Below, piece after piece: positions 4,954-14,091 of a stretch of 20,041 nt of DNA. The translations under genes and the position numbers were made by a program. The notes under the pieces are model-generated. The model worked only from the letters and a program-made list of their open reading frames with translations, had not been told where the DNA came from and did no database searches. This DNA comes from Pseudomonadota bacterium (GTDB lineage Bacteria > Pseudomonadota > Alphaproteobacteria > Ferrovibrionales > Ferrovibrionaceae), in the NCBI GenBank assembly GCA_023434425.1, contig JAEYSS010000181.1:1-20041 (forward strand), in the 5' to 3' direction. How positions within the stretch are numbered: the stretch's first letter is position 1; the number at the start of each line of letters is the position of its first letter.

Positions 4954-7266
4954 ATGCGCCTGCCTCTGCCGTTCAATACTTCGGGAAGTTCTGCGCCTGC
5001 CGTAACGCGGCGGGAGGGCGAGCAACTGCAGCATAAACGCGGGCGGTGGTTTGTCGCTGTAGTGCTGGCCTGCCTGCTGGGCGCGATGCCGGCGACGGCA
5101 GCCTCCCGGCTGGCCGAATTCCTCCCCAAGGCCACGCCATCTGAACTTGTCCCGGGCGCGAACCGGCTCGGCCCGTCGCAGGGCGAGCCCCCCGTGGTGC
5201 CGGCCTATCGCGACAGCGACCTGCTTGGTTACGTCTATCTCAATGCCGATTTCACCAATGCTGTGGGCTACTCGGGCAAGCCGATCCACATGCTGGTTGG
5301 TATCGATCTCCAAGGCGCCATAACGGGGATCCGCCTCGTCGACCACAAAGAGCCGATCGTGCTGATCGGCATCCCGGAAGCCAAGGTCGTGGCTGCGATG
5401 AACAGTCTGATCGGCCGCGACATGCGGGCAATCGCCAGCGGTGCCGAACGGCCTCCGCAGGTGGATATCGTCAGCGGTGCCACGGTCACCATCCTGGTGA
5501 TGGCGGACAGCGTGATGCGTTCGGCCGTGCGGCTGGTTCGCAGTGGACGGTTGGGCGGGCAGCCCGTGGCTGCCGCAGCCGCTCCGCCCCAGATCAGACA
5601 GATCGATACTGACCGCAGCGAGATCCGCAGTTGGGACGATCTGGTCGGCGACGGCTCGGTGCGGCGCCTGAGCCTGAGTGTGGGCGAGGTGAACGCGGCC
5701 TTTACACGGGCCGGAAATGCCGAAGCCGCGCGCAATGCTGAGAGCGGACAGGGCGACGACAGCTTCATCGAGATGTTCGTGGCGCCCGTCTCGGTCCCTA
5801 CCATCGGTCGCAGCCTCCTGGGCGAAGAAGCTTACCAGCGCCTGCGTGGCAACCTGAAGTCGGGCCAGCAGGCCATCGTGGTGGCGGGCGACGGGGCGTA
5901 TTCGTTCAAGGGCTCCGGATATGTGCGCGGCGGCATCTTCGACCGGATCGAACTGTTGCAGGATGGCAGCAGCACGCGCTTCCGCGACCGTAACCATACG
6001 CGGCTGGGCGCGCTGGAGGCCTCAGGTGCACCGGAACTGCGTGAGATCGCGCTATTCGTCATGCCTGACGACTTCCGCCTCGACCTGACTCAGCCCTGGC
6101 AGCTGCAACTGCTGGTTCAGCGCAATGTCGGAGCCCGCGACAAGGCCTTCATCACTTTCGACCTGAATTACGACCTGCCGGAGACCTATCTGCGTCCGGC
6201 GGCAGCCGCCGTGCCAGCCGCTGGCGCGCCCTCGGCCGTTACACAGCCGGCCGACGCGGCAGTCGGCGGATCGCTCGACCAACCGCTGTGGCAGCGCATC
6301 TGGCTGGCCAATACCTTCGAGATCGGCGTCACCGTCGCCGGCCTGCTGGTTCTTACCGCGATCTTCTTTTTCCAGGATACGCTGGTGCGGCGACCGCGGA
6401 TGTATGCATGGATCCGTCGCGGCTTCCTGCTGTTCACGCTGGTCTGGCTTGGCTGGTATGCCAATGCCCAGCTTTCGGTTGTGAACGTCGTCACCTTCAC
6501 CAATGCGCTGATCACCGGCTTTAACTGGGAATTCTTCCTCGCTGCACCGTTGATCTTCATCCTCTGGGCTGCCATTGCCGCAGCTCTGCTGTTCTGGGGA
6601 CGAGGTCCGTTCTGCGGCTGGCTCTGCCCCTTCGGCGCGCTGCAGGAGCTGCTGAACAATCTGGCGCAGTGGATGAAGGTGCCTCAGGTCAAGATTCCCT
6701 GGGGATTGCATGAGCGGCTCTGGCCGATCAAGTACATCATCTTCCTCGGCCTCTTCGGCCTGTCATTCTACTCGGTCGCGCTGGCTGAAGTTTTTGCCGA
6801 GGTCGAGCCATTCAAAACCTCGATCATCCTGAAATTCAGCCGCGACTGGCCTTTTGTGATCTATGCGCTGACGCTGCTGTCGGTTGGCTTGTTCATCGAA
6901 CGCTTCTTCTGCCGCTACCTTTGCCCGCTTGGCGCCGCCCTGGCGATCCCCGGCCGCATCCGCATGTTCGAATGGCTGAAGCGCTGGCCGGAATGCGGCT
7001 CGCCCTGTCAGCGCTGCTCCAAGGAATGCCCGGTGCAGGCCATCCATCCGGAGGGTCATATCAATGTCAATGAATGCATCTACTGCATGCATTGCCAGGA
7101 GCTTTACCACGACGACCACCGCTGCCCGCACATGATCCAGATTCGCCTGAAACGCGAGCGCTACGACGCACTGGCTTCGCCGTCGATGAAGCCGGGCAGC
7201 GCGCCGCCCAAAGCCGCCTATGCCGATCGCAACCGCACGCCGCCGCCGGCGGCGCCGCAGAACTGA
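4954..7266 (+). CDS. nosR: NosR, membrane flavo-iron-sulfur protein for N2O reduction
   Basis: NosR (770 residues, normal length) is needed for nos expression and for keeping NosZ active, probably as an electron donor. The N-terminal membrane anchor is at about 31-50. A periplasmic FMN-binding domain contains SGATVT at 174-179, where Thr179 is the likely covalent flavin site, loaded by an ApbE/NosX enzyme. About six helices follow (455-475, 487-505, 525-548, 592-611, 634-650 and nearby). Two CxxxCP motifs lie at membrane edges (Cys554/558 and Cys653/657). The C-terminal ferredoxin-like domain has Cys681, 685, 688, 692 and Cys708, 711, 714, 724 for two [4Fe-4S] clusters. All key residues are present. 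The start at ATG 4954 sits 8 nt behind a leader hairpin. NosZ follows after 21 nt. Confidence 0.97.
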   Translation: MRLPLPFNTSGSSAPAVTRREGEQLQHKRGRWFVAVVLACLLGAMPATAASRLAEFLPKATPSELVPGANRLGPSQGEPPVVPAYRDSDLLGYVYLNADFTNAVGYSGKPIHMLVGIDLQGAITGIRLVDHKEPIVLIGIPEAKVVAAMNSLIGRDMRAIASGAERPPQVDIVSGATVTILVMADSVMRSAVRLVRSGRLGGQPVAAAAAPPQIRQIDTDRSEIRSWDDLVGDGSVRRLSLSVGEVNAAFTRAGNAEAARNAESGQGDDSFIEMFVAPVSVPTIGRSLLGEEAYQRLRGNLKSGQQAIVVAGDGAYSFKGSGYVRGGIFDRIELLQDGSSTRFRDRNHTRLGALEASGAPELREIALFVMPDDFRLDLTQPWQLQLLVQRNVGARDKAFITFDLNYDLPETYLRPAAAAVPAAGAPSAVTQPADAAVGGSLDQPLWQRIWLANTFEIGVTVAGLLVLTAIFFFQDTLVRRPRMYAWIRRGFLLFTLVWLGWYANAQLSVVNVVTFTNALITGFNWEFFLAAPLIFILWAAIAAALLFWGRGPFCGWLCPFGALQELLNNLAQWMKVPQVKIPWGLHERLWPIKYIIFLGLFGLSFYSVALAEVFAEVEPFKTSIILKFSRDWPFVIYALTLLSVGLFIERFFCRYLCPLGAALAIPGRIRMFEWLKRWPECGSPCQRCSKECPVQAIHPEGHINVNECIYCMHCQELYHDDHRCPHMIQIRLKRERYDALASPSMKPGSAPPKAAYADRNRTPPPAAPQN

Positions 7267-7287
7267 ATTCATAGCAAGGAGAGAACC

Positions 7288-9234
7288 ATGAGCAAGGAAG
7301 ACGACAACAGCAGGAAAGGGTTGAGCCGGCGCCATGTGCTCGGCACCACCGCGGCGGCTGCCGCTGCCGGAGCCACCGGCCTGACCGGCGGCTTGGTGAT
7401 GAACCGCGACGGCGCGATCAGCTCGGCGGAAGCCCAGCCGCGTCAGCCCGCCCGTCCGTCGGGCGCTGCCAAGTATGAGGTCAAACCCGGCGAGCTGGAT
7501 GAATATTATGTTTTCTTCTCCAGCGGCCAGACCGGCGAGGTCCGTATCGTCGGCCTGCCGTCGATGCGCGAACTGATGCGTGTGCCGGTCTTCAACCGCG
7601 ACAGCGCCACAGGCTGGGGGCAGACCAATGAGAGCCTCAAGATCCTCACCGAGAACCTGACGCCGGAAAGCAGGGAATTCCTGAAAACCCGCGGCGGTAC
7701 CTATATGAACGGTGACCTGCATCATCCGCATCCGTCCTTCACGAACGGGACGTATGACGGTCGCTATCTCTATGCCAACGACAAGTCCAATACCCGGATC
7801 TGCCGTATCCGGCTCGACATCATGAAATGCGACAAGATCGTGCAGATTCCAAACCAGTCCACGGTGCATGGTCTGCGCGTGCAGAAATACCCTAAGACCG
7901 GCTATGTGTTCTGCAACGGCGAAGACCGCGTGCCGGTACCTAACGACGGCAAGGTTCTCGACGATCCGACGAAATATGTTTCATCGTTCACCGCGGTTGA
8001 CGGCGAGACGATGAAGATCGCCTGGCAGATCCAGGTCAGCGGCAACCTCGACAACGTGGACGCCGACTACCAGGGCAAGTACGCCTGGGCAACCTGCTAC
8101 AACTCGGAAGAGGGCGTCACTCTGGCCGAAACCATGGCCAACGAGCAGGACTGGGTGGTGGTTTTCGATATCAAGCGCATCGAAGACGCGGTGAAGCAGG
8201 GCAAGGCCAAGACGATCGGCGGTATACCGGTTCTGGACGGCCGCAAGGGCTCACCCTATACGCGCTATATCCCGGTGCCGAACAGCCCCCACGGTATCAA
8301 CACGGCGCCCGACGGCATTCATTTCGTTGCTAACGGCAAACTGTCGCCGACCGTCACGGTGTTCGACGCCCGCAAGCTGCCCGATCTGTTCGACGACAAG
8401 ATCAAGCCGCGCGATACCGTGGTGGCGGAGCCGGAACTGGGCCTTGGTCCACTTCACACGGCCTACGACGGCAAGGGCAACGCCTATACCACGCTGTTCC
8501 TCGACAGCCAGATCGTGAAATGGAACATCGAGGCGGCAAAACGGGCTTTCAAGGGCGAAAAGGTCAATCCGGTGATCCAGAAGCTGGATGTGCATTATCA
8601 GCCCGGGCATAACCACACTTCCATGGGCCAGACCAAGGATGCCGACGGAAAATGGCTGATCTCGCTGAATAAGTTCTCGAAGGACCGCTATCTCAATGTC
8701 GGCCCGCTCAAGCCCGAGAACGATCAGCTGATCGACATTTCCGGCGACAAAATGGTGCTGGTGCATGACAGCCCGAGCTTTGCCGAGCCGCATGACGCCA
8801 CCATCGTGCATCGCTCCAAAATCAATCCGCTGCATGTCTGGAAGCGTGACGACCCGTTCTTCGCCGACGCCGTCAGGCAGGCCAAAGCAGATGGCGTGGA
8901 TCTCGAAACCGATAACAAGGTGATCCGGACGGGCAACAAGGTGCGCGTCTACATGACGTCGGCCGCGCCGGCTTTCGGGCTGGAGAAGTTCACGGTCAAA
9001 CAGGGCGACGAGGTCACCGTCTACGTCACGAATATCGACGACGTGGAAGATCTCACGCACGGCTTCTGCCTCATCAACTACGGCATCAACATGGAGATCG
9101 GGCCGCAGCAGACTTCGTCGGTCACCTTCACGGCCGACCGTGCCGGCGTCTACTGGTACTACTGCAGCTGGTTCTGCCATGCCATGCATATGGAAATGCA
9201 GGGCCGGATGCTGGTGGAACCGCGGAACGCCTGA
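7288..9234 (+). CDS. nosZ: Nitrous-oxide reductase NosZ, Tat-exported (clade I)
   Basis: NosZ is the periplasmic homodimeric copper enzyme that reduces N2O to N2. It has 648 residues and begins with a twin-arginine signal (SRRHVLG, 13-19, then an Ala/Gly-rich core), which marks the Tat-dependent clade I form. A seven-bladed propeller carries the CuZ histidines, visible in DLHHPHPS (His145, 146), HGINTAPDG, GPLHTAYDG, PGHNHTSMGQT and EPHDA. The C-terminal cupredoxin domain holds CuA in CSWFCHAMHMEM (Cys626, Cys630, His634, Met637). No ligand appears to be missing. AAGGAGAG lies 7 nt before ATG 7288. It lies between nosR and nosD and shares the nosR promoter. Pseudoazurin at 508-954 is a likely electron donor (inference). 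Confidence 0.98.
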   Translation: MSKEDDNSRKGLSRRHVLGTTAAAAAAGATGLTGGLVMNRDGAISSAEAQPRQPARPSGAAKYEVKPGELDEYYVFFSSGQTGEVRIVGLPSMRELMRVPVFNRDSATGWGQTNESLKILTENLTPESREFLKTRGGTYMNGDLHHPHPSFTNGTYDGRYLYANDKSNTRICRIRLDIMKCDKIVQIPNQSTVHGLRVQKYPKTGYVFCNGEDRVPVPNDGKVLDDPTKYVSSFTAVDGETMKIAWQIQVSGNLDNVDADYQGKYAWATCYNSEEGVTLAETMANEQDWVVVFDIKRIEDAVKQGKAKTIGGIPVLDGRKGSPYTRYIPVPNSPHGINTAPDGIHFVANGKLSPTVTVFDARKLPDLFDDKIKPRDTVVAEPELGLGPLHTAYDGKGNAYTTLFLDSQIVKWNIEAAKRAFKGEKVNPVIQKLDVHYQPGHNHTSMGQTKDADGKWLISLNKFSKDRYLNVGPLKPENDQLIDISGDKMVLVHDSPSFAEPHDATIVHRSKINPLHVWKRDDPFFADAVRQAKADGVDLETDNKVIRTGNKVRVYMTSAAPAFGLEKFTVKQGDEVTVYVTNIDDVEDLTHGFCLINYGINMEIGPQQTSSVTFTADRAGVYWYYCSWFCHAMHMEMQGRMLVEPRNA

Positions 9235-9241
9235 GGACGAC

Positions 9242-10630
9242 GTGCATGTTTCTTCCGCCATAGGCTGCGGGCTGGCGACAATCCTCGTCGTCAGCCTCTG
9301 CCTGCCTGCTCAGTCGGCCGAGTTGCGCGTGACGCCTGGTGCGGCCGTGCAGCCGGTGCTTGAGCAGGCGGCGGAAGGCGATGTGGTGATCCTGCCGGCC
9401 GGCGAATATCGCGGGCCGGTACGGATCGACCGCCGCCTGACTGTACAGGGCGAGGCGGGTGCCGTCGTCATAGGGCCCGGCGAGGGCAGTGTGGTGACGG
9501 TGCTGGCACCAGGTGCAGTTGTCAGGGGACTGACCATACGCGGTTCGGGCACCAATCTGCCGGCACTCGATTCTGGCATTTTTGTTGCCAAGAGTGCCGC
9601 CGGCACGGTTGTGGAAGGTAACCGGCTCGAGGGCAATCTGTACGGTATTTATCTGCATGGCGCTGAGGATTCCGTGGCGCGTGGCAATGTTATCGACGGG
9701 ATCCGCGAAGGCCGGCGGAACGAGGCCGGCAATGGTGTTTCGGTCTGGAATGCACCGGGTGCCAAAGTCATTGACAATGAATTCCGCTACGGGCGCGACG
9801 GCATTTTTGTAGTCGCCAGCCAGCGCAACCAGTTCATCGGCAACCGCTTTCGCGATCTGCGCTTTGCGGTCCACTACATGTATACCAACGACAGCGTCAT
9901 CAGCGGCAATGTCTCGACCGGAAATTCCGTCGGTTTCGCCGTGATGTATTCGCATCGCCTGATCGTGGAGAACAATATCTCTGACGGCGATCGCGATCAC
10001 GGTTTCCTGTTCAATTACGCCAACGGCTCCCGCATCGAAGGCAATGCCGTCTATGGCCGGCTGCAGTCGGCTGAGCGCTGGCTGGGCGCCGGCAATCGCG
10101 GTCAGGCGGGAGAGCATGGCGTGCCGGTCAGTGAGCCAGCGTCGTCTGGTAGTGTCTCCGGCATGCGGCTGGGGCCGGAGAAGTGTGTTTTCATCTACAA
10201 TGCCAACCAGAACCGGTTTCGCGGCAACCGATTCGAAGGCTGCGAAATCGGCATCCATTTCACCGCTGGTTCGGAAGGCAACGAGATGAGCGGAAATGCC
10301 TTCATCCGCAATCGTAATCAGGTGAAATATGTCGGCACGCGCTATCTCGACTGGTCGAAGGGCGGACGCGGCAATTACTGGAGCGACAATCCGGCCTTCG
10401 ATCTGAACGGTGATGGGCTGGGCGACACAGCCTACCGGCCCAACGACCTGATCGACAAGGTGCTGTGGACCGCTCCGCAGGCAAAGCTGCTGGTCAACAG
10501 TCCGGCCGTACAGGTCATCCGCTGGGCACAGGCGCAGTTTCCCGCATTGTTGCCGGGTGGTGTGGTCGACAGCGCCCCGCTGATGACGCCGCCGGCAGTG
10601 ACTGCAGGCGCAGATCGCGAGTGGAAATGA
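9242..10630 (+). CDS. nosD: NosD, periplasmic copper-site maturation protein
   Basis: NosD (462 residues from the chosen start) works with the NosFY transporter to assemble the CuZ centre of NosZ. A Sec signal peptide (1-26, ending AQSA) precedes a right-handed beta-helix of the carbohydrate-binding/sugar-hydrolase (CASH) type. That helix shows as recurrent short motifs of the form xxxGNxI/F spaced about 22-24 residues apart (GNLYGIYLHG, GRDGIFVVAS, GNSVGFAVMYS). The family's typical closing region, GGRGNYWSDN...DLNGDGLGDTAY, is intact. The start is GTG 9242 with AGGA 5-8 nt upstream and only 7 nt after nosZ. The in-frame ATG at 9140 lies within nosZ, gives no signal peptide and is rejected. 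The stop overlaps the nosF start. Confidence 0.95.
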   Translation: MHVSSAIGCGLATILVVSLCLPAQSAELRVTPGAAVQPVLEQAAEGDVVILPAGEYRGPVRIDRRLTVQGEAGAVVIGPGEGSVVTVLAPGAVVRGLTIRGSGTNLPALDSGIFVAKSAAGTVVEGNRLEGNLYGIYLHGAEDSVARGNVIDGIREGRRNEAGNGVSVWNAPGAKVIDNEFRYGRDGIFVVASQRNQFIGNRFRDLRFAVHYMYTNDSVISGNVSTGNSVGFAVMYSHRLIVENNISDGDRDHGFLFNYANGSRIEGNAVYGRLQSAERWLGAGNRGQAGEHGVPVSEPASSGSVSGMRLGPEKCVFIYNANQNRFRGNRFEGCEIGIHFTAGSEGNEMSGNAFIRNRNQVKYVGTRYLDWSKGGRGNYWSDNPAFDLNGDGLGDTAYRPNDLIDKVLWTAPQAKLLVNSPAVQVIRWAQAQFPALLPGGVVDSAPLMTPPAVTAGADREWK

Positions 10631-11547
10631 GCAATACCGTCGAGATCGATAATGTCAGCAAGCGCTACGGCCGCATCGAGGCGGTCCGCGGCGTTTCCTT
10701 CGCACTGCCGACGCGTGAGACCGTCGCCCTGGTCGGCCATAACGGCGCCGGCAAGACGACATTGATCAAGCTGATGCTGGGTCTGATCCATCCGAGTGAG
10801 GGCGAGGTGAAGATCCTGGGCGAACATCCGGCAGCCGGCGAGTTCGCCGCCCGGCGCCGCCTGGGGTATCTGCCCGAGAATGTGTCGTTCAACGCGGCCC
10901 TCACCGGGCGCGAGCTGCTGTCCTTCTACGCCCGCCTGAAAGGCGAAGCCCCGGCCCAGGCGATGACATTGCTCGATCGCGTCGGTCTCGCTGCCGCTGC
11001 CGGCCGTCGGGTCGGCACCTATTCCAAGGGCATGCGCCAGCGTCTCGGTCTCGCCCAGGCGCTGATCGGTACGCCTGCGTTGCTGTTGCTCGACGAACCG
11101 ACCACAGGTCTCGATCCGGCTCTGCGCCAGAGCTTCTACGAGATCGTGCAGGAACTGCGCGACCGTGGCGCCACCGTGGTCCTGTCATCGCATGCGCTGA
11201 CCGAACTGGAGGAGCGCACGGATCGCGTGATCATCATGAACCGTGGTCTCATGGTGGCCAACGGATCGCTCGACGCGCTACGCCGCATCGCCCGGCTGCC
11301 GACGCGCATCCGCCTGCATCTGGCCGGCGGCCGGCCGGCACAGATGCCGGGCTGGCTCGACGGCGCCGGCAGCTGGCGGCCGGTTAACGGCCATGTCGTC
11401 GAATTCGACGCCATGCCGGAGCAGAAGATGGACCTGCTGCGGCAGGCCATCCACGCCGATCACGCGCTCGACGATATCGAAGTGGTGCCGCCCACACTGG
11501 ACGAACTCTACGCCCATTTCCTGCGCAGCCAGGAGGATGCCCGATGA
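10627..11547 (+). CDS. nosF: NosF, ABC ATPase of the Nos maturation transporter
   Basis: NosF (306 residues) is the cytoplasmic ATPase that drives the NosDFY complex, which supports CuZ formation, apparently in sulfur or copper delivery. Walker A is GHNGAGKTT (37-45). The signature is YSKGM (132-136), the usual variant of LSGGQ in this subgroup. Walker B is ALLLLDEP (151-158) and the switch His is His189 in SSHA. A C-terminal tail of about 85 residues follows the ATPase domain. ATG 10627 overlaps the nosD stop in an ATGA, so translation is coupled. The open frame upstream to 10465 is nosD sequence in another frame. The stop overlaps nosY in the same way. Confidence 0.96.
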   Translation: MSNTVEIDNVSKRYGRIEAVRGVSFALPTRETVALVGHNGAGKTTLIKLMLGLIHPSEGEVKILGEHPAAGEFAARRRLGYLPENVSFNAALTGRELLSFYARLKGEAPAQAMTLLDRVGLAAAAGRRVGTYSKGMRQRLGLAQALIGTPALLLLDEPTTGLDPALRQSFYEIVQELRDRGATVVLSSHALTELEERTDRVIIMNRGLMVANGSLDALRRIARLPTRIRLHLAGGRPAQMPGWLDGAGSWRPVNGHVVEFDAMPEQKMDLLRQAIHADHALDDIEVVPPTLDELYAHFLRSQEDAR

Positions 11548-12374
11548 ACAGCCTCTGCATCATTGCGGTCAAGGAAATCCAGGAAGGCTTGCGCAATCGC
11601 TGGGTTCTGGCCACCACGCTGCTGCTGCTGGCGCTGTCGCTGACCCTGAGCTTTCTCGGCAGCGCGCCGACCGGCAATGTCGGCGTGCGTGCGCTGGACG
11701 TGGTGATCGTCAGCCTGTCCAGTCTCTCGATCTTTCTGCTGCCCCTGATTGCGTTGTTGATTTCCTACGACGCCATCGTGGGCGAGGTGGATCGCGGCAC
11801 CATGCTGCTGCTGCTCAGCTATCCGGTGGCGCGCTGGCAGGTGCTGCTGGGCAAGTTTCTCGGCCATCTCGCCATTCTGGCTTTCGCGACCGTTCTCGGT
11901 TATGGCGCGACCGCTGTGGCCCTGGCCCTGACCGGCACGCCGATCGAGGCCGACAGCTGGATGGCCTTTGCCCGGCTGATCGGATCGTCCATCCTGCTGG
12001 GTGCGGTCTTCGTCGCCATCGGCTATCTGATCAGCGCCCAGGTGCAGGATCGCGGTACGGCCGGCGGTATCGCCATCGGCATCTGGCTTTTGCTGGTGTT
12101 GCTCTATGATATGGCGATTCTCGGTTTTCTCGTGGCCGACCAGGGTCGCACCCTGTCGGCCGGGCTGCTGAATATGCTGCTGCTGCTCAATCCCACCGAC
12201 ACCTATCGTATGTTCAATCTGACCGGCTCAGCCGGTGTCAGCAGCCTGTCCGGCATGGCGGGCCTTGCCGAGGTGCAGACCCTGCAGCCGTCTGCACTGC
12301 TGGGCATGCTGGCACTCTGGATTCTCCTGCCGCTGGCCCTTGCCACCACCATCTTTTCGCGGAGGGAACTATGA
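11544..12374 (+). CDS. nosY: NosY, ABC permease of the Nos maturation transporter
   Basis: NosY (276 residues) is the inner-membrane permease that pairs with NosF and NosD. Six hydrophobic helices are visible, at about 18-38, 50-74, 103-127, 140-163, 174-196 and 246-268. The typical loop SYDAIVGEVDRGTM lies after the second helix (about 73-86) and the PTDTYRM motif is near residue 217. The gene overlaps nosF and nosL by four bases each (ATGA), indicating strict co-translation. Length and composition are normal for the family, and no frame damage is seen. Confidence 0.96.
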   Translation: MNSLCIIAVKEIQEGLRNRWVLATTLLLLALSLTLSFLGSAPTGNVGVRALDVVIVSLSSLSIFLLPLIALLISYDAIVGEVDRGTMLLLLSYPVARWQVLLGKFLGHLAILAFATVLGYGATAVALALTGTPIEADSWMAFARLIGSSILLGAVFVAIGYLISAQVQDRGTAGGIAIGIWLLLVLLYDMAILGFLVADQGRTLSAGLLNMLLLLNPTDTYRMFNLTGSAGVSSLSGMAGLAEVQTLQPSALLGMLALWILLPLALATTIFSRREL

Positions 12375-12940
12375 AACGCCTCACCTGCACCGCCCTGCTG
12401 CTGGCCGCCGCTCTGCTGGCCGGCTGCCGGGACGATACCCGCGCCTCGGCTCCGCCGCCGCCGCGCGCCCTGACGGCGGAAGCCATCGGCAACTACTGCG
12501 GCATGAACGTTCTGGAACATCCCGGCCCGAAGGGACAGATTCTGCTGGCCGGCTGGCCGGAGCCGGTCTGGTTCTCTTCGGCACGCGACACCTTCGCCTA
12601 TACCCTCCTGCCGGAAGAGGCGAAGAATATTGCCGCCATCTATGTTTCCGACATGGCGCGGGCGGACAGCTGGGATAATCCGGGCATTGAGAACTGGATC
12701 GAAGCACGCAAGGCTAGTTTCGTCATCGGCAGCCGGATGCGCAGCGGCATGGGGGCCGATGAAGCGGTGCCCTTCGGCGACCGCGCGGCGGCCGAGCGGT
12801 TTGTCGCCGAACATGGCGGTCGTATTGTCGGCTTTGCCGAGGTGCCGCAGGAATACATCCTCGGCAGCGGAACCGACAGCAGCCATATCGATTCCGCCGC
12901 TCCGCAGCTGGCCGAGGGGAGGGCCGGTCATGCCCACTGA
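12371..12940 (+). CDS. nosL: NosL, copper-binding outer-membrane-type lipoprotein
   Basis: NosL (189 residues) is a periplasm-facing lipoprotein that binds Cu(I) and supplies copper for NosZ maturation through NosDFY. The signal peptide ends in the lipobox LLAGC with Cys19 as the lipidated residue. The copper-binding motif NYCGMNVLEHPGPKGQI follows at about 41-57 (Cys43, Met45). A further conserved stretch, YVSDM, lies near residue 95. The start overlaps nosY by four bases with GGAGG just upstream, and the 3' end overlaps nosX by 11 bases. Confidence 0.94.
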   Translation: MKRLTCTALLLAAALLAGCRDDTRASAPPPPRALTAEAIGNYCGMNVLEHPGPKGQILLAGWPEPVWFSSARDTFAYTLLPEEAKNIAAIYVSDMARADSWDNPGIENWIEARKASFVIGSRMRSGMGADEAVPFGDRAAAERFVAEHGGRIVGFAEVPQEYILGSGTDSSHIDSAAPQLAEGRAGHAH

Positions 12941-13934
12941 CCGCGGCTTTCCGCGCCGGCGTTTCCTCGGCATTTCTGCCGCCGCCGCCGGCCTTGCCAT
13001 TCTCCCCCTGCGCGGATGGGCGAAGGCGCAGGCGCAGGTCGTCGAATGGGCGGGTGTGGCTCTGGGCGCCAGGACCAGCATCAGGATCCATCACCACGAT
13101 CCCGCAGTCGCGGCAGACGCGCTGCGGCTGGTGCAGCAGGATCTGCGCCGGCTGGAAGCGGTGTTCAGCCTCTATCGGGAAGACTCTGCGCTGGCGCAGC
13201 TGAACCGTCAGGGAAGTTTGGTGGCACCGGCACCGGAACTGGTCGAACTGCTGGCGACCTGCCGGCAGTATGCGGCTCTGACGGACGGCGCATTCGACCC
13301 CACCATCCAGCCATTGTGGCAGCTGTACAGCCGGCATTTTGCCCAGGCCGATGCAACCCCGGAAGGGCCGGACTCCGCGAGCATTGCCGCAGCCCTGCAA
13401 CGGGTCGGTCTTGAGCATGTGCTGGTCGACCGGGACCGGATTGCGTTTCGCCGGCGGGGTATGGCCATGAGCCTGAACGGCATTGCACAGGGATACATCA
13501 CCGACCGTGCAATCGAGCGCCTGCGCGCGCATGGAATCGAACATACCTTGGTGGATATGGGTGAAAGCCGCGCGCTGGGTCGTCATCCTGACGGGCGCCC
13601 CTGGCAGGCCATGATCGCCGATCCGCTGCAGCCGGACAGCGACGGACTGATCGTGCCGCTGGTGGACGCCGCCCTTGCCACATCCGGCGGCTACGGATTC
13701 CGTTTCGACCCGGCCGGCCGGTTTCACCACATCTTCGACCCGCGCAGCGGCGGCTCACCGCAGCGCTATCGCAGTGTCTCGGTTATCCTGCCGACGGCAA
13801 CGGCGGCCGATGCGCTTTCCACCGGCTTCAGCCTGATGTCTCCCGACGCGATCCGCAGCGTCCTGCGCCGACTGGGCACCGGGCGGGCTCATCTGGTCAC
13901 GACCGAAGGTCGCGGCGTGATGCTGTCCGCCTGA
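12930..13934 (+). CDS. nosX: NosX, periplasmic ApbE-type FMN transferase
   Basis: NosX (334 residues) belongs to the ApbE family. These enzymes attach FMN covalently from FAD to a threonine, and the expected target is Thr179 of NosR. A twin-arginine signal, RRRFLGISAAAAG (9-21), sends it to the periplasm. Family landmarks include FSLYREDSALAQLN, TDGAFDPTIQPLW, SLNGIAQGYITDRAIE, DMGESRALG, ATSGGY and HIFDPRSGGSP, the last being the usual metal/flavin-binding end motif. The start is ATG 12930 with GGGGAGGG about 7-14 nt upstream, overlapping nosL. It is the last gene of the nos operon. The next 157 bases hold no gene but contain the control region of the ric fragment. Confidence 0.95.
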   Translation: MPTDRGFPRRRFLGISAAAAGLAILPLRGWAKAQAQVVEWAGVALGARTSIRIHHHDPAVAADALRLVQQDLRRLEAVFSLYREDSALAQLNRQGSLVAPAPELVELLATCRQYAALTDGAFDPTIQPLWQLYSRHFAQADATPEGPDSASIAAALQRVGLEHVLVDRDRIAFRRRGMAMSLNGIAQGYITDRAIERLRAHGIEHTLVDMGESRALGRHPDGRPWQAMIADPLQPDSDGLIVPLVDAALATSGGYGFRFDPAGRFHHIFDPRSGGSPQRYRSVSVILPTATAADALSTGFSLMSPDAIRSVLRRLGTGRAHLVTTEGRGVMLSA

Positions 13935-14003
13935 ACCCCGCGTCCGGCCGAGAGCCCGAGCGACGCTCCTCCCTCCCTCCGGCCAATCGGAATGGATGCG
14001 GAT

Positions 14004-14042
14004 TTGCGCTGGCGCAAAGATGGGCGGGCGCTCTTCCATATT
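14004..14042 (+). promoter_or_regulatory. Fnr/Dnr-type box and -10 for the ric fragment
   Basis: TTGCGCTGGCGCAA (14004-14017) is symmetric except for its central four bases. It shares TTGCGCTG with the box at 1031. A -10-like CATATT (14037-14042) is centred 29 bp away, predicting a start near 14050. This makes an upstream start codon at 13996 impossible and supports the ATG at 14092. Confidence 0.72.
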
Positions 14043-14091
14043 GTCGCGCCATTCGGCGTCGGCCCGAGCTGGCCTGCAGGAAAGGGTGCGA

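Noticed and set aside
4876..5997. Minus-strand frame of 373 codons opposite the nosR start
   Set aside because: It covers the nosR FMN domain and would place coding sequence over the nosR promoter hairpin; no domain is visible.
6763..7869. Long minus-strand open frame (368 codons) across nosR and nosZ
   Set aside because: It is antisense to two well-supported genes, has low-complexity Arg/Ala/Val/His composition and no recognisable domain; such frames are common in GC-rich coding DNA.
9128..10258. Minus-strand open frame of 376 codons opposite nosD
   Set aside because: It is antisense to a complete nosD with signal peptide and beta-helix repeats, and shows no family motifs.
13935..14003. 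Terminator after nosX
   Set aside because: Only a very short stem (GAGCG/CGCTC with a 1-nt loop) and no T run were found.
13996..14091. Longer N-terminus for the ric fragment
   Set aside because: The start would lie upstream of the Fnr-type box and the -10, so it could not be on the predicted transcript.
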